Shown here: one piece after another, positions 11,575 through 22,053 of the stretch
Numbering within the stretch: position 1 is the first letter of the stretch
How the letters are laid out: every line of letters starts with the position of its first letter
Origin: Paramacrobiotus metropolitanus
Taxonomy: Eukaryota; Tardigrada; Eutardigrada; Parachela; Macrobiotidae
Assembly: GCF_019649055.1 (NCBI RefSeq)
Contig: NW_026570362.1
Location: 124,001-188,000, forward strand
Length of the DNA: 64,000 bases
Reading direction: 5' to 3'
Translations under genes and position numbers: made by a program
The notes under the pieces: generated by a model
Database searches by the model: none
The model's input: the letters and a program-made list of their open reading frames with translations, nothing else
Told to the model about the DNA's origin: nothing

Positions 11575-11905
11575 GGGAGTGTGACATTTCGTCGCAATTA
11601 AAATCCATGCACGACTTTTCGCGGACATTTCGACGCTGGGAGACGTCGTTTGGAACAATTTGCACTGAGACATTTTGACGCAAGACGTCTGGTCGCAGAC
11701 ACTTCGCCGCAAAACGAATTTTGCACGCTCAGTTTTCGGGGGTTTTCCGGATTTCTTGGAAGGTTTTCTTAGGTTTTTTAGGCTTCTTAGGTTATTCTTA
11801 GGTTAGTCTTAAGTTATTTTCTTGACCTTGCGTCGGAATGTCTGCGACTAGTCCTCGGCGAAATGTCGCGGTGCTATCTGCCGACCATTCGGTACCGCGG
11901 CATCC
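11575..11905. repeat. GACATTTCG-type dispersed repeat, copy 2, with TTCTTAGG tract
   Basis: Contains GACATTTCGTCGC, CGGACATTTCGACGC, GACGTCTGGTCGC and GGCGAAATGTCGCGG, split by a TTTTCTTAGG-type pyrimidine-rich tract (11730-11825). The pairing of these two sequence types also occurs at 6085-6645. Confidence 0.5.
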
Positions 11906-12502
11906 GTCTACAGGAAGTCAGTTAATGGCCTGGCGTAAGCTATTCTTCTACGCTTATTTTGTTCGTAATCAGTATGGTTTGCTGTCAACGTTTGGAAAGC
12001 CACGTTGAGCGGCCGACGGCGCGAAGGGACTAACTAACTGCCGCCGTGGCGGTTAAACGACATCGTGTCGCATCTGGGCGTGCAAATAAGGTCCACACGA
12101 CAAGAGACAATATATTTTATTAATCTGGCGTGTGTTTGTAGTCTGTTGAGCTTTAGGCCGTGTTGCAATATGGTATGCGCATTGTTACCTGCTGTTGAAT
12201 AAACCCCGCCCGGCGGAAGCGTCCGGTCGCGGATTTACGGTATTCAAAGACGCGCTAGTTCGAAACCGGACCACATACTCGGCGTGTCCGCCCATCCCTA
12301 GCGCCTCTAAAACACTCGGCAGCGCTCGTTGCATTTGGTGCATAAGCGAGACTGTGCAGTTGGACAGTCGGCGACCTATCTGACCCGATAATGCACTATG
12401 CATTCGCGTGAGATCTGTAGCAACCGCGTAATCTGAACGCGCATCTGTTGTATGATGCGGCATCTCACCTCTGAGTCGCACGCGCTGGGCAATGGACATT
12501 GA

Positions 12503-12922
12503 CAAATTACAGATCAGCATTCCGCGGTTACTTGTGCGCTGCAGCGAAGGCAAAACGCGCCTGACTGCCCCTTCAAGCACGTTATCAACGACAACTTCCC
12601 GCCGATTACAAAGGAGACGCGGGCAAAGGTCACGGCTGTCTGTGCACAGCCTGGCAATCCCGAATATCTGGAGGCGATTCGCAATCAAATTAATTTTTCT
12701 GTGTGTTTAATGTTGGCGGCCGCTGGATTTATCCCATCTGAGCAACCTGGCCATCTGCGGTATCTGCAAAGCATTCCACAAGTAAAGCACTTATATCAAC
12801 GTCTCCAAATGTTAATATTGTACGAGGCAGTTCTCCTAGAAACAAGTATTTGGAAAAACTTACAAAAAATAAAATGCTCAGAGAAGATAGAGACAACTCT
12901 GCTTTACCAATGGGCAAATTAG
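12503..12922 (+). CDS. Unidentified open frame, possible coding fragment
   Basis: The plus-strand frame is open for 139 codons after a TGA at 12500-12502 and runs to a TAA near 12922. It includes word-like segments such as HVINDNFPPITKETRAKV and PGNPEYLEAI, followed by a helical stretch. The first half is GC-rich and the second half AT-rich, so an exon/intron edge near 12690 is possible. A minus-strand frame at 12185-12688 overlaps it and cannot be excluded. No family is recognised and there is no clear start codon, so this is at best a fragment of a decayed gene or element. Confidence 0.3.
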   Translation, partial: QITDQHSAVTCALQRRQNAPDCPFKHVINDNFPPITKETRAKVTAVCAQPGNPEYLEAIRNQINFSVCLMLAAAGFIPSEQPGHLRYLQSIPQVKHLYQRLQMLILYEAVLLETSIWKNLQKIKCSEKIETTLLYQWAN

Positions 12923-15594
12923 TTTTCCGTATTTTTCAGAAAGATAACCCGACGGAAAAAGATTCCACCGACTCTCTAATCGCACGCCCTATGGTACTGC
13001 CGGCAGCAATGTCTATGGTACTGCCGAGAGGCCGACTGACTGCCCATGTAACAGCGGTTATAATTATAGACAATCACATGTTGCCCGATATCCATGTGAC
13101 CTTTCACATAACAGACACTGTCGATGGTATATTTTGTGTTGATTGTTGAAAAGGTAATCTTGTCAGTAATCTCTATAAAATGCGACATTAAATTCATCAG
13201 GTGTCGCGGGTTTACATAATATTTAAGTACTTTTCCACGTCACGGCAAAATGGCATGATGGACTACAATCTCACGCGTTCCTATTAGTCCACATACAGGA
13301 ATGCCGGCCAGGTTTTGCTGTTGGATAAAATAAAAATGTTTCCGTACTTCGTATTGCTTTGATCTTTCTACTTTTCGAGTACAAACTTTAATTGCGGATC
13401 TAGTAGTGTTAAAGTTAAGATTATCAGTGGTGTGGCAAGTAAGTAGCTAGGCCGCGGGACTCAGGGGGCGGGTGGTCGTAAATTTTCAAACGCTTATAAT
13501 AGTATCTCTGTTAAATCCAATAGTAGATGTTTTTGAACGGAGACTTTTGAAAACTAGTAAATAACCCGGAAGGCATCCCTTAGGAGCCACAAGAAGGGTG
13601 TTGCGCGAGCATTGGTCGAAGTAACATCGAAACAAGGCGTATTTTTCGTAGGCCTCTATGAGGCCGCGGATTGCGGTTGCCAGATGTTAGTGTAATTGTA
13701 AAAACAAAAGTTAGGAAAGGCATGTGAGAAACTACGCTTGATGTGATAATTCTCAGACTCTTTCAGTTTTTAAATTATTGTCGAATAAATATGTTGTTTT
13801 TTAGTAAGCAACATATTTATGTTAGGTGATTTTGCATAAAAACTCAAATGAAAATTCGGTCACCGTTCCATGTACTTTGGGTTTTCGCACATAGACAAAA
13901 TTATTAAAGGTGCCACAGACCAAGCTGTACAATCACGCAAACGCTAAATAAAAATTTTAGATTTTGTTGGTAGCGGCAGAGAAATGCTTTGAACTGCCCC
14001 AAAATCTTCGCCGGGGCCGTACCTGTACTAGCAAATCATAGTGACGCACCCACCTGCTACATCCACGTTTTTATCGACGCTCCTTCGTCATCCAGCGAAA
14101 AATTGGAGCCATACAAGATGGCATGGCGCGGGTGCTAATACAGATACAGGCAGTATAGGGTTTGTTAATTGTAACTCAATACACTTTACGTATTCGTACC
14201 CGTACGACGTCAGCAACAATTTGTTACTTTAATAAATCAATAAATGTGTAATGCTCAATAAATTAATAAATAAATAAATAATGTGTAAGTTTACGTAGCA
14301 ACCTGGGCAAATATTCAAGAAAAACCCAAATAAACGACGTACTTGACAAACATGCAACGACATAATGAATCGAACGAGAACTACACATGGTTCAACCATG
14401 AAAGAACATGCCTATACACCTAAAAAAAGAATATTTTTATACGCCTTTTTTTATTAAAAAATATTCTACTGCCTGCAAAGCAATAAATCTGAAGCCTTCT
14501 CTAAATGTTTCGTAGCTGTCCATAGGTACCCGCGCACCAGAAACCTTACCCATCGACCTCCCGTTAGAAAATTATTCACAGAAATATTATCGCCAACTGT
14601 TAATAAACACTCAAATGATGCTACGATAAATAGGTTCCGGGGCTTGCATCGTAAATATGCAACCAACCCGTATCCGAATTCGAACAGAAAGCCGAAATCT
14701 CTACGCACCCGGATGTGAATTACCCCGCACGAGCCATTTTTCGTACAAAGAACTCTGCTAACAACCTAACGCTACTTACCACAGGCGCTCCGGCGCCGAA
14801 TTAATTCTGGGCTGGCCGTATTGTATACATGTATATGAACCCGGGGAAAGTCCCAGTTCCATTTTTCAACGGTACAGGCAATTCGCGTCGTTCACCTCTA
14901 CATATTTGAAGAAAGTGCATTATGGTTCCGGGATAGGTTCACCAGTTTCGAATTCTTGAGCTCTCTGCGAGAGTAATTGTTAACTGCGTATTGCCATCAA
15001 GTTCTATGCGTTCTTTGAAGACTACAGAAGAGGTCATCAATCGGCGTCGACTTACGCCAAGTTGTTAAGTATTCTGGAAAAGCTTAACAACATAATCCCC
15101 TTTTTCGCACGCCTCTCACATGCAGCACATGGAAGGGGTCCGCAAAACAAATTCTGCGTGGCAAAAGTTAGAAACAAAATCTCTAACGACAAAATCTAGC
15201 AATTAAAATATCTCCCAGATTCAGAACCTGGTAAATGCAAAAAATACTAGTAGCAAAACTGCAAAATACCTCAGTAACAGCCGACTGAGGGCGGGTGGAC
15301 GGAGAGGCCACTCCTCCTCTGCCGGAAATCATCTACATCGCATCAACTTCACAACAATTATTAATTTTTCATGAATTATATCATACAAGTACTTTATAGC
15401 TCGTAAAAACACGACTAAGTACTCGTGCTTCGCAATGGTACTTTGTTTTACCTTGCAACATGGCAACAACACTGAACACTGTTACCAGTTGCTACGGCGC
15501 ATGATCCACAGGACACGGCTGCAGACTCACGAAATACTCTTGATCCTACTCGTACTCCTAATGCAGGTACGTAAATTTAAATAATAATGGGTTT
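12923..15594. other. No recognisable gene
   Basis: AT-rich DNA. The short open frames (14041-14232 plus, 14466-14708 minus) carry no recognisable motifs. The word CTCAGGGGGCGGGTGG at 13460 has a near copy at 15287, suggesting further old repeats. Confidence 0.4.
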
Positions 15595-15735
15595 ACGCCG
15601 CGAAAACATTTCGCCGCGGGATATACGGATGCTGGGACATTTCGGTTTGGGATATACTGCATTGAGACCTGTTGCATGAGCGGCATTTCGACCAAAGACC
15701 TCTGGTCGCGGGTATGTCTGTATACGAATGTCCTG
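15595..15735. repeat. GACATTTCG-type dispersed repeat, copy 3
   Basis: Contains ACATTTCGCCGCGGGATATA, GGGACATTTCG and ACCTCTGGTCGCGGG, matching words of the copies at 6490-6645 and 11575-11905. Confidence 0.5.
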
Positions 15736-16659
15736 TGTATCCATTAGCGCGAATATCCTGAATGTATCTCAGCCTTCAAATATCAACGGCTTTTCTTGGG
15801 ACGTATTACTTATTGACTGTATTGGCTGTCTTCGTGCTACGGGCGATGCCCGTCAACGGCAGTGGACAATAAATTTCAAATTCCCGGGTGCGGCTAATTT
15901 GTATATCAGGATAATAAATGAGGAATCTAGTGTCATTAAGCGACGGGCGGCGCCCAATTTACCGCAGCGGACAATAAAATCAGTGATGGATACAACGTTG
16001 GAGGATAGCATGAAAATACGTACAGTACATGATCAAGCAGTACGGGCAGTAGATCATCGATCGAACTTAAAAACCAGTTTCTTAGCAGACATATGTATTC
16101 TCGTATGAACATATTTGACGGCCGTTTTCATCTTATTCCGCATATAATTTTCTTAAATCTTCTCGAATGTGCCCACACGGGCAAATGTTGACGTTTAATT
16201 CCGTTCCAATAAGCGGAGCATCAGCTGTTTTCGGTTTATATTGAAAAAATGAATATGAAAAAATAAGGCTTTAATTAGGAGAGCTAATTAATTTTATCTA
16301 CGTCGTATTGACCTGCGCCGACGTTTTTGACAATAACGTAATTCCACCGGCGGTTCGAGATTGGCCGTAACAATGTAGGCCTTTAATAATGCGAGATTCC
16401 GCCGCAATGCGGCTTTACGCGAGGCACTGAGAAAGCAGTCCGGCTTCCGGCAGCAGTGTGAGTCACCCGTTCAGCGCCATGTTATCGCTGTCGGGCTAAA
16501 AATGGGCCTTAAAGCTTTCGATGGAGATGCCGACATGATCCCGCTAAATGACTGGCAAAGGCGGAGCCCGTCAGTGTTCTCTCTGAAGGGTTGTCGCAAA
16601 ACCGGTAAAGAATGCCTGAACCAGCTCCACCGCAGGTCCACGTGGGTCAGAGTGTCGCT
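15736..16659. other. No recognisable gene
   Basis: A plus-strand frame at 15728-16108 (126 codons) and overlapping GC-richer frames at 16471-16768 on both strands show no family signature. The latter may be the tail of the coding relic annotated to the right. Confidence 0.35.
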
Positions 16660-17614
16660 CAACAGTCACGGCGTCACTCGTACAGATACAGTTCGTGCGG
16701 TCGGCCGCTCAACATCTTTTTGCCAACCTGCAACCGGGCGTCGCGATTTCGGATGGCAGGCAGAGTGACCCGCCTGTGTAAATGCTCTTTTAGAGCTTGC
16801 GCCAACATACTGTAAGCGGCCGTCGAGTGCGCTGTCTCCGCGTCCATTGCACAACCGACGACAACAGACATGCCATTCTTCATGTCGTCCAGGTACCCAG
16901 TAAAAGTTTGTTCCATTCCGGGAAACACGCAGGCGAAAGTACCTAAAAAGATTATTTAAAAGTGCATAAATAATAAAAATAATGAATGAATTTAATAAAA
17001 GAAATAAAGTGTCTTGCAAAGAGACGGCCATTCTGCCGCTTCAACATTAGCGGATCCAAAGGCGGCCAAAACCGACAACTGAGTCTTTGTCGAGCATTTC
17101 ACAAGCCGTGGTAGGAAGATGTTCGTCACAGACGCGAGTATATATGAGCGCAGTCGGGATGAATTGCGTTGTTATGTGGATTCTACATCACGACGGCATT
17201 TCCTTATAACTATGGAGTATACCACAAAAGTCGCGACTTCCGGTCAGTCAGGTAACGCAGCCATGTGGCGGGTGGAAGCGGAATGGTCTGCCATCTTCCG
17301 ATCTTCGTCACGCAAGGCCACGTAGCCTTCGCTGACCTCGTTGTTATGGATGTCGGGAGGTTCGTCGCTCTCCCGGTAGAACGGCTGCCTATGTGTCTCT
17401 GCTTCCCGCGCTCCGTGGCCAGTGTGGTGTCAAAATGAATGAGGGCCCGTTCCATGTCCGTGTCCTGAATGAACGTTCCGGATACGAAAGACGAGGCCTT
17501 CTCAATCGCCGCCGTGTTCTGGTAGCCATCCAGTTGGCATCCGCCCACAGCGGCCGATACCGTGGCATCGTTTGCTTTTTTGGCGAATCCACCTCGAAAA
17601 GAAAATGCTTGCAT
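16660..17614 (-). pseudogene. Unidentified coding relic, copy B
   Basis: Read on the minus strand from 17614, the frame gives VSAA, GYQNTAAI, a TFIQDTD word, HFDTT, then GSRSTGR, mirroring copy A at 10690-10946. Further along (16674-16928) an alanine-rich segment around VVVGCAMDAET occurs; its layout loosely resembles the core of a DDE transposase, but this is only an impression. Frames are interrupted between the segments by an AT-rich stretch (16940-17100). The left LTR of E1 lies 126 bases away. Confidence 0.4.
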
Positions 17615-17739
17615 ATCTCCATAAAACAGCTTTTATATGGATGAATAATGATATTAAGATATGCCAGCAATAGTAACGAAAATTTTTTTTGCCCGCTTAC
17701 TCCAGATTGCTCCGTTTTTATTTATTGACCCAACAGTGG

Positions 17740-18188
17740 TGTGACAGGCAAGCGCAGGGGGCTCACAGGTGCCTTTATTGTACAAATAAAGGGGAGCAAA
17801 TACCGCGTGATTGCGGGGAAAAACACAACAAAGCCAATGTCTGGCAGAAATCAGCAGTCAAGTTGCTGCGAGCGAGTTCTAACGCGTAATGAAATGTAGA
17901 GAAAGAAGTGTGCTGGCGGCAACGGCGTCACGCTGTCCAGACACATGGAATGTGAGTGCGCAGACTGGACTCGTATCCAACGCGAGCGAATATACGCTGA
18001 GTCATACAGCGAGAGAGAGGAGCGAGAGAGCAAGTATGCTCAGTGAGTGCGCCCGCGGTGTATCCGCATAGGCGGAGAGTGCAGTGCAGCCACTCACGTA
18101 CGTACAAGAGAGGGCGAATCAGCATGTGTGCAGTGATACGCATACGCAAAGTGGCGTATCTATCACGCAGGCTGTCGTGCCTCTAACA
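17740..18188 (-). repeat. E1 3' LTR (left)
   Basis: 449 bases bounded by TG and CA. It aligns with 41832-42283 with 12 substitutions and 2 short indels, all inside the first ~175 bases on the plus strand; the remaining ~275 bases are identical. Near its outer edge is TTTATTGTACAAATAA (from 17774), which gives an AATAAA polyadenylation hexamer on the element's sense strand and another on the opposite strand. A purine-rich GAGAGAGAGGAGCGAGAGAG run lies around 18010. Confidence 0.95.
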
Positions 18189-21100
18189 TGCCTCTGGGCG
18201 GGAATCCGAGCTCCTGCGAGGATGCTCAGACTCGGTACCGCGCCAGCGTCGCACCTCTCCGGTCGACCCATGTGGGGTCGCCGGTACGCGTCCTCTTCCG
18301 GCGGGAGTCCGGTGTCTGTTGACCGTCCCATCCTTCACTTCCAGATCCATGAGAGGCAAGCAACTCACGGCCGCAAATCTGGAAGCCGCTCGGGGTTCGT
18401 TGTTGGACCGGTATTGCTTCTGTTGGCCTGGCATCTTGCTTCTGTTGGCTCGCGGAGAAAGTAAAAGAAACGTAATGACAGTTAAGCAGCGCGAAGTAAA
18501 AAAAAAGTAATAAAGTTTTAATCACAATTCCAGTGAGCAAAAAGTAAATGCAAAACAGATCTGGTTAGAGATTCTAAGTAAAATACAATTCCGTTTGTTA
18601 GAAAATGTACAAAAATACTAAAAAAAAAGATCTGTCCGGGGGGCTTATTCCGACTAGGATGACGTCCACGGGTCTTGAGTTTCCACGGGGTCTCCTGTCT
18701 AAATGCAGTCCGGTGTGTCAGGTCCGGGGCGTCGGTTCCCGGGTTACCCAACGTAACCGGTAAGTTCTTCCGAGGTCGGGTAAGCACGGCTGACACTTAC
18801 GTCCGACTCGTATTCGTCCGTTCCGGAGGGAGAGGCACTGTCGCTGTTGCGAATGCCGAAGCATCCTCTCTAATTAGGGGGAATAGACCAAGGTCATCGG
18901 ACCAAGGTCGGCCTGCCGGTAAGTTAACCGGCGGCAAGGGAGTTCGGCTAAGTCCCGAATTCCAGAAAGTCAGGTCGGACAAAACCGTACTTGTGTCATG
19001 CGACTTCTGTAGTCGCCAAGTGGTAATGCCGATGGAATGTGGTCGGTTAAAACCGTTAAATCTGCTACCACGAGCCTGGGTGTGACTTCCGATACGAACT
19101 GGCTCGAAGGTCCGGTCGGAATTTCGTGTTCCTCCATCCAATGGTGGTTTATCTGACCTTCTGCCGGTTGAGGATGGATATCCGACCTGAGATCGGTTAT
19201 AACGTTATCCGACCTGAGGTCGGTGATAACGCACCTCCATGGTCGACCTCGGTAACTCGTGTTATTTAGGCCCATGTGGGGCCAAACAAGTCCCGTTAGG
19301 TCGAATTCGTCCATTCCGAGGTCGTTTCAGTTCCTTCACCGACCTGTTATCGGTGGCTCCTGATGTCCGACCTGAGGTCAGGTATGATGTTATCCAACCC
19401 GTGGTCGGTGGTAATGTTATACGACCTGAGGTCGGTTACCACGTGACTGGTCCGTTCAAAGGTCGTATCCCGGCTAATCCGCTGGTGTTCCGAGCGGAAC
19501 CGAGCGATCCGACGTTCCTAACCGACTTCTGTGGTCGGTTGGACCGGTTCTCCGACCTGAGGTCGGTGATAATGTTATCCGACTGGAGGTCGGTTACTCC
19601 AAGTCCCAGGTCGATTAAGATCGATTCCTTCTGTCCGGAAGTCGTTTTCCGTGAAGATCTTGGATGGCGTCTCCATCCACCGACCTGTTGTCGGTTACTT
19701 CTGATGTCCGACCCGAGGTCGGTTACAACGTTATCCGACCTGAGGTCGGTGATTCCGTAATTCCGTGTTCAACCGAAGTGAGTTCCGGTATGCAGGCTCA
19801 AAGTAGAGCCATACAAGTCCATTTCGGTGGAATCATCCTTATAGCCGACCTGTTGTCGGTTATTCCACTTTATCCGACCTGAGGTTGGACGTAATGTTAT
19901 CCAACTCGAGGTCGGTGATTCCTCATCCAGGTCGGTTCCGTTCGTCAAGAGGTCAGTTTCAAGCCTCTGGGCACTCATCCGATCTCTGCGAAGTTCGTTT
20001 GGAGCGATGGTCCCATCCGTGCCTCTAACATGCCCTGGTTCGGGTCGATGGTTTTTGCCTCTGGACGGGTCCGAATTCCGTCGAGTTCGGCCGTTCCATG
20101 GCGTCTGTTGGCCATTCAGCATGCAATCCCGGTCGCTTGTGGCATCAAGGGACTTCTGTGGTCCCACTCCCCAAGACAGACTCTTTGGTTTCAGGCCGGC
20201 GTACAATTCTCGCGCCTTGGCAGCGTTGTGCCTCGGGCCCCGACTTATGTCAGACTGCCCGTTCCCATCCCCATGCAGCATGCAAACTGAGGTGAAATCA
20301 GATCACTTCACTTCCCTGGTTTGGAGTTCCTTCGTTCGGTTCCGCGAACCTGTGACGCCTTGCCGCTTCTGTTGGGGGAAGACATCACACGTCCGTAGGG
20401 ATCTGTATGGGGGTGCAAGCCGTGTGTCCTAACACGGTTTGCCTAAGATGTTCCATTAAGACGTGGGGAAGCAGGTCGCGGCGGAGTCGTTGGTACATCA
20501 GTAGCCAAATCACCGTCGCTGTTCCTCTTCAGGTAATGGCAGCACGGTCAAGCCGCGCGTAGTCGTGGTCACCGGTGAATCGGTTGGTTTATCCGATATC
20601 CGCCGGGGGAGACTGCGGTTGGACTCCAGGTACAGGTTCCTGGTTGAGAGCCTGTAGATCCGGGTTCAAACGGAGAATCCGTCCAGACTAAAATCGTAGT
20701 CGGGTGTCGCGGTTTGCGGTCACCATTACCGACTTCTGTGGTCAGTAAAGGCTACGATAAACCATCCCGTCTGTAATTTCCATATGCTTCCGTCAGGTCG
20801 ACGTCGGTTGGTCGAATGGTGACTTCTGAGGTCGGCTACCGTTGACAAATCGACTTCTGTGGTCGATTCTAGGTAGCAGGTCGTAGTTGACACAGTCCGC
20901 CTTGTTACGGTCCGTTAGTTCCTAGTTCTTACTTCTGGAGTTCGGTTGCCGGAGTGAGCCATGGGTGCATTGGCAAGCATGGCCTGGAACACGCCGTAAA
21001 GCCGTGTTTCGGGCCATGCTAGCGGAATCCTCGCTGGTTTATACTCCGGAGTCCGGTTGCCGGAGTGTCTTGATTCCGATCATCTACCTCGGGAGTGGTT

Positions 21101-22053
21101 GGCTTTCGTTGTCAACTGAGGTAGTAGATCATGGTTAACCGACACGGTCTGCGTTGGGCATAACCTTCTATACGACTTATCCTTCGGATGTAGAGTTGAA
21201 ACTTCACCGACTTCTGTGGTCGGTTAAGTCATCCGAGTCGTAGTAAGAGTTCCGATTTCTATCTCGGGAATGGTCGACTTCCGTGGTCGACTGAGGTAGT
21301 AAGGTCTGGGCGGGGATCCGGTTCTTCGGTCCTGTCTTCGGTCAATTCATTGCGTCATGTCGTAACAGGTCGGTTTTGACTTCTGTGGTCAATTCCGAAC
21401 CATGTGACATTCCAAACCGGTGAGGATACCACTGTCTGCGGCGACGAAAGTTACTGGTCGGTTACCCGGTCCCAAAGTCGGCCACGGGTGCCAGGCAAAC
21501 ACGGTGTGAAACAAGCGCAGCAGCTTATTTCGCACCATGTTAGCGTAATCCTCTCGGTCTATACTCCAGAGTCGGTTGGCCGGAGTAATTTTCTTCGGTA
21601 GCAGAACGTGGTTCACGATATGCTATGTTAGCAGGCCGGGGCGTCTGTTGTCGCCGGTCAAAGCAGATGTGCTTGTCGATCTGCTCTTGCCATGCTGGGG
21701 AACTGAGGTCAGTTGCCCAGTTCGTTCCAGGGGATTCCTCGGGGGACGTACCGGTACGGTGAAAGAACCGGAACACCCAGGTCTTGACCACGCGTTTCCG
21801 GGTCTGACCGAAGGATCCGGCCAACTTATGTGGTTGGCTCTTCTGGCTTATTCGTGGTTCACGACTGCTGTCTTAGGATCTGTAAGAAAAGTAAAAACAA
21901 ATCGGTTCCATGTTTCCACGCCATTTCTTGACGGTGCTGTTTCTCAGCTGGGCAGGTTCTCTGCCAGGTCGATTCTCGACTCCGCCGTTTCTCGGCTGAA
22001 TGTCCCTTCCTTGCTGTTGAAGTGGGGGACTCAGGTTCGCCTGTGGGAACCTG
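18189..22053 (-). repeat. E1 3' non-coding region packed with short palindromes
   Basis: This ~3.9-kb stretch between ORFb and the 3' LTR has no credible ORF in the element's sense. It is rich in the palindromes CCGACCTGAGGTCGG (perfect copies at 19209-19223, 19552-19566 and 19735-19749) and CCGACTTCTGTGGTCGG (19522-19538, 21207-21223). Variants with matched arm changes occur at 19000-19016, 20850-20866 and 21376-21392. Between copies the word GATAA(C/T)GTTATC, itself palindromic, recurs. Open frames on the plus strand (19239-19760, 21576-22325) are shadows of this repetition. A possible role in RNA packaging, RNA stability or protein binding is inference. Confidence 0.75.
20925..21590. repeat. 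Direct repeats with TCGGTTGCCGGAGT core
   Basis: Segments around 20960-21070 and 21483-21590 share a ~100-base order of words: a GGCAA(G/A)CA start, a CACCATGTTAGCG or CCATGCTAGCGG word, AATCCTC, TATACTCC and GGTTG(C/G)CCGGAGT. A third partial copy is at 20930-20960. They lie inside the non-coding tail of E1. Confidence 0.6.

Noticed and set aside
18189-18220. Polypurine tract directly inside the E1 3' LTR
   Set aside because: The element strand reads CCCGCCCA and then GAGGCA before the LTR, which is not purine-rich enough to call.
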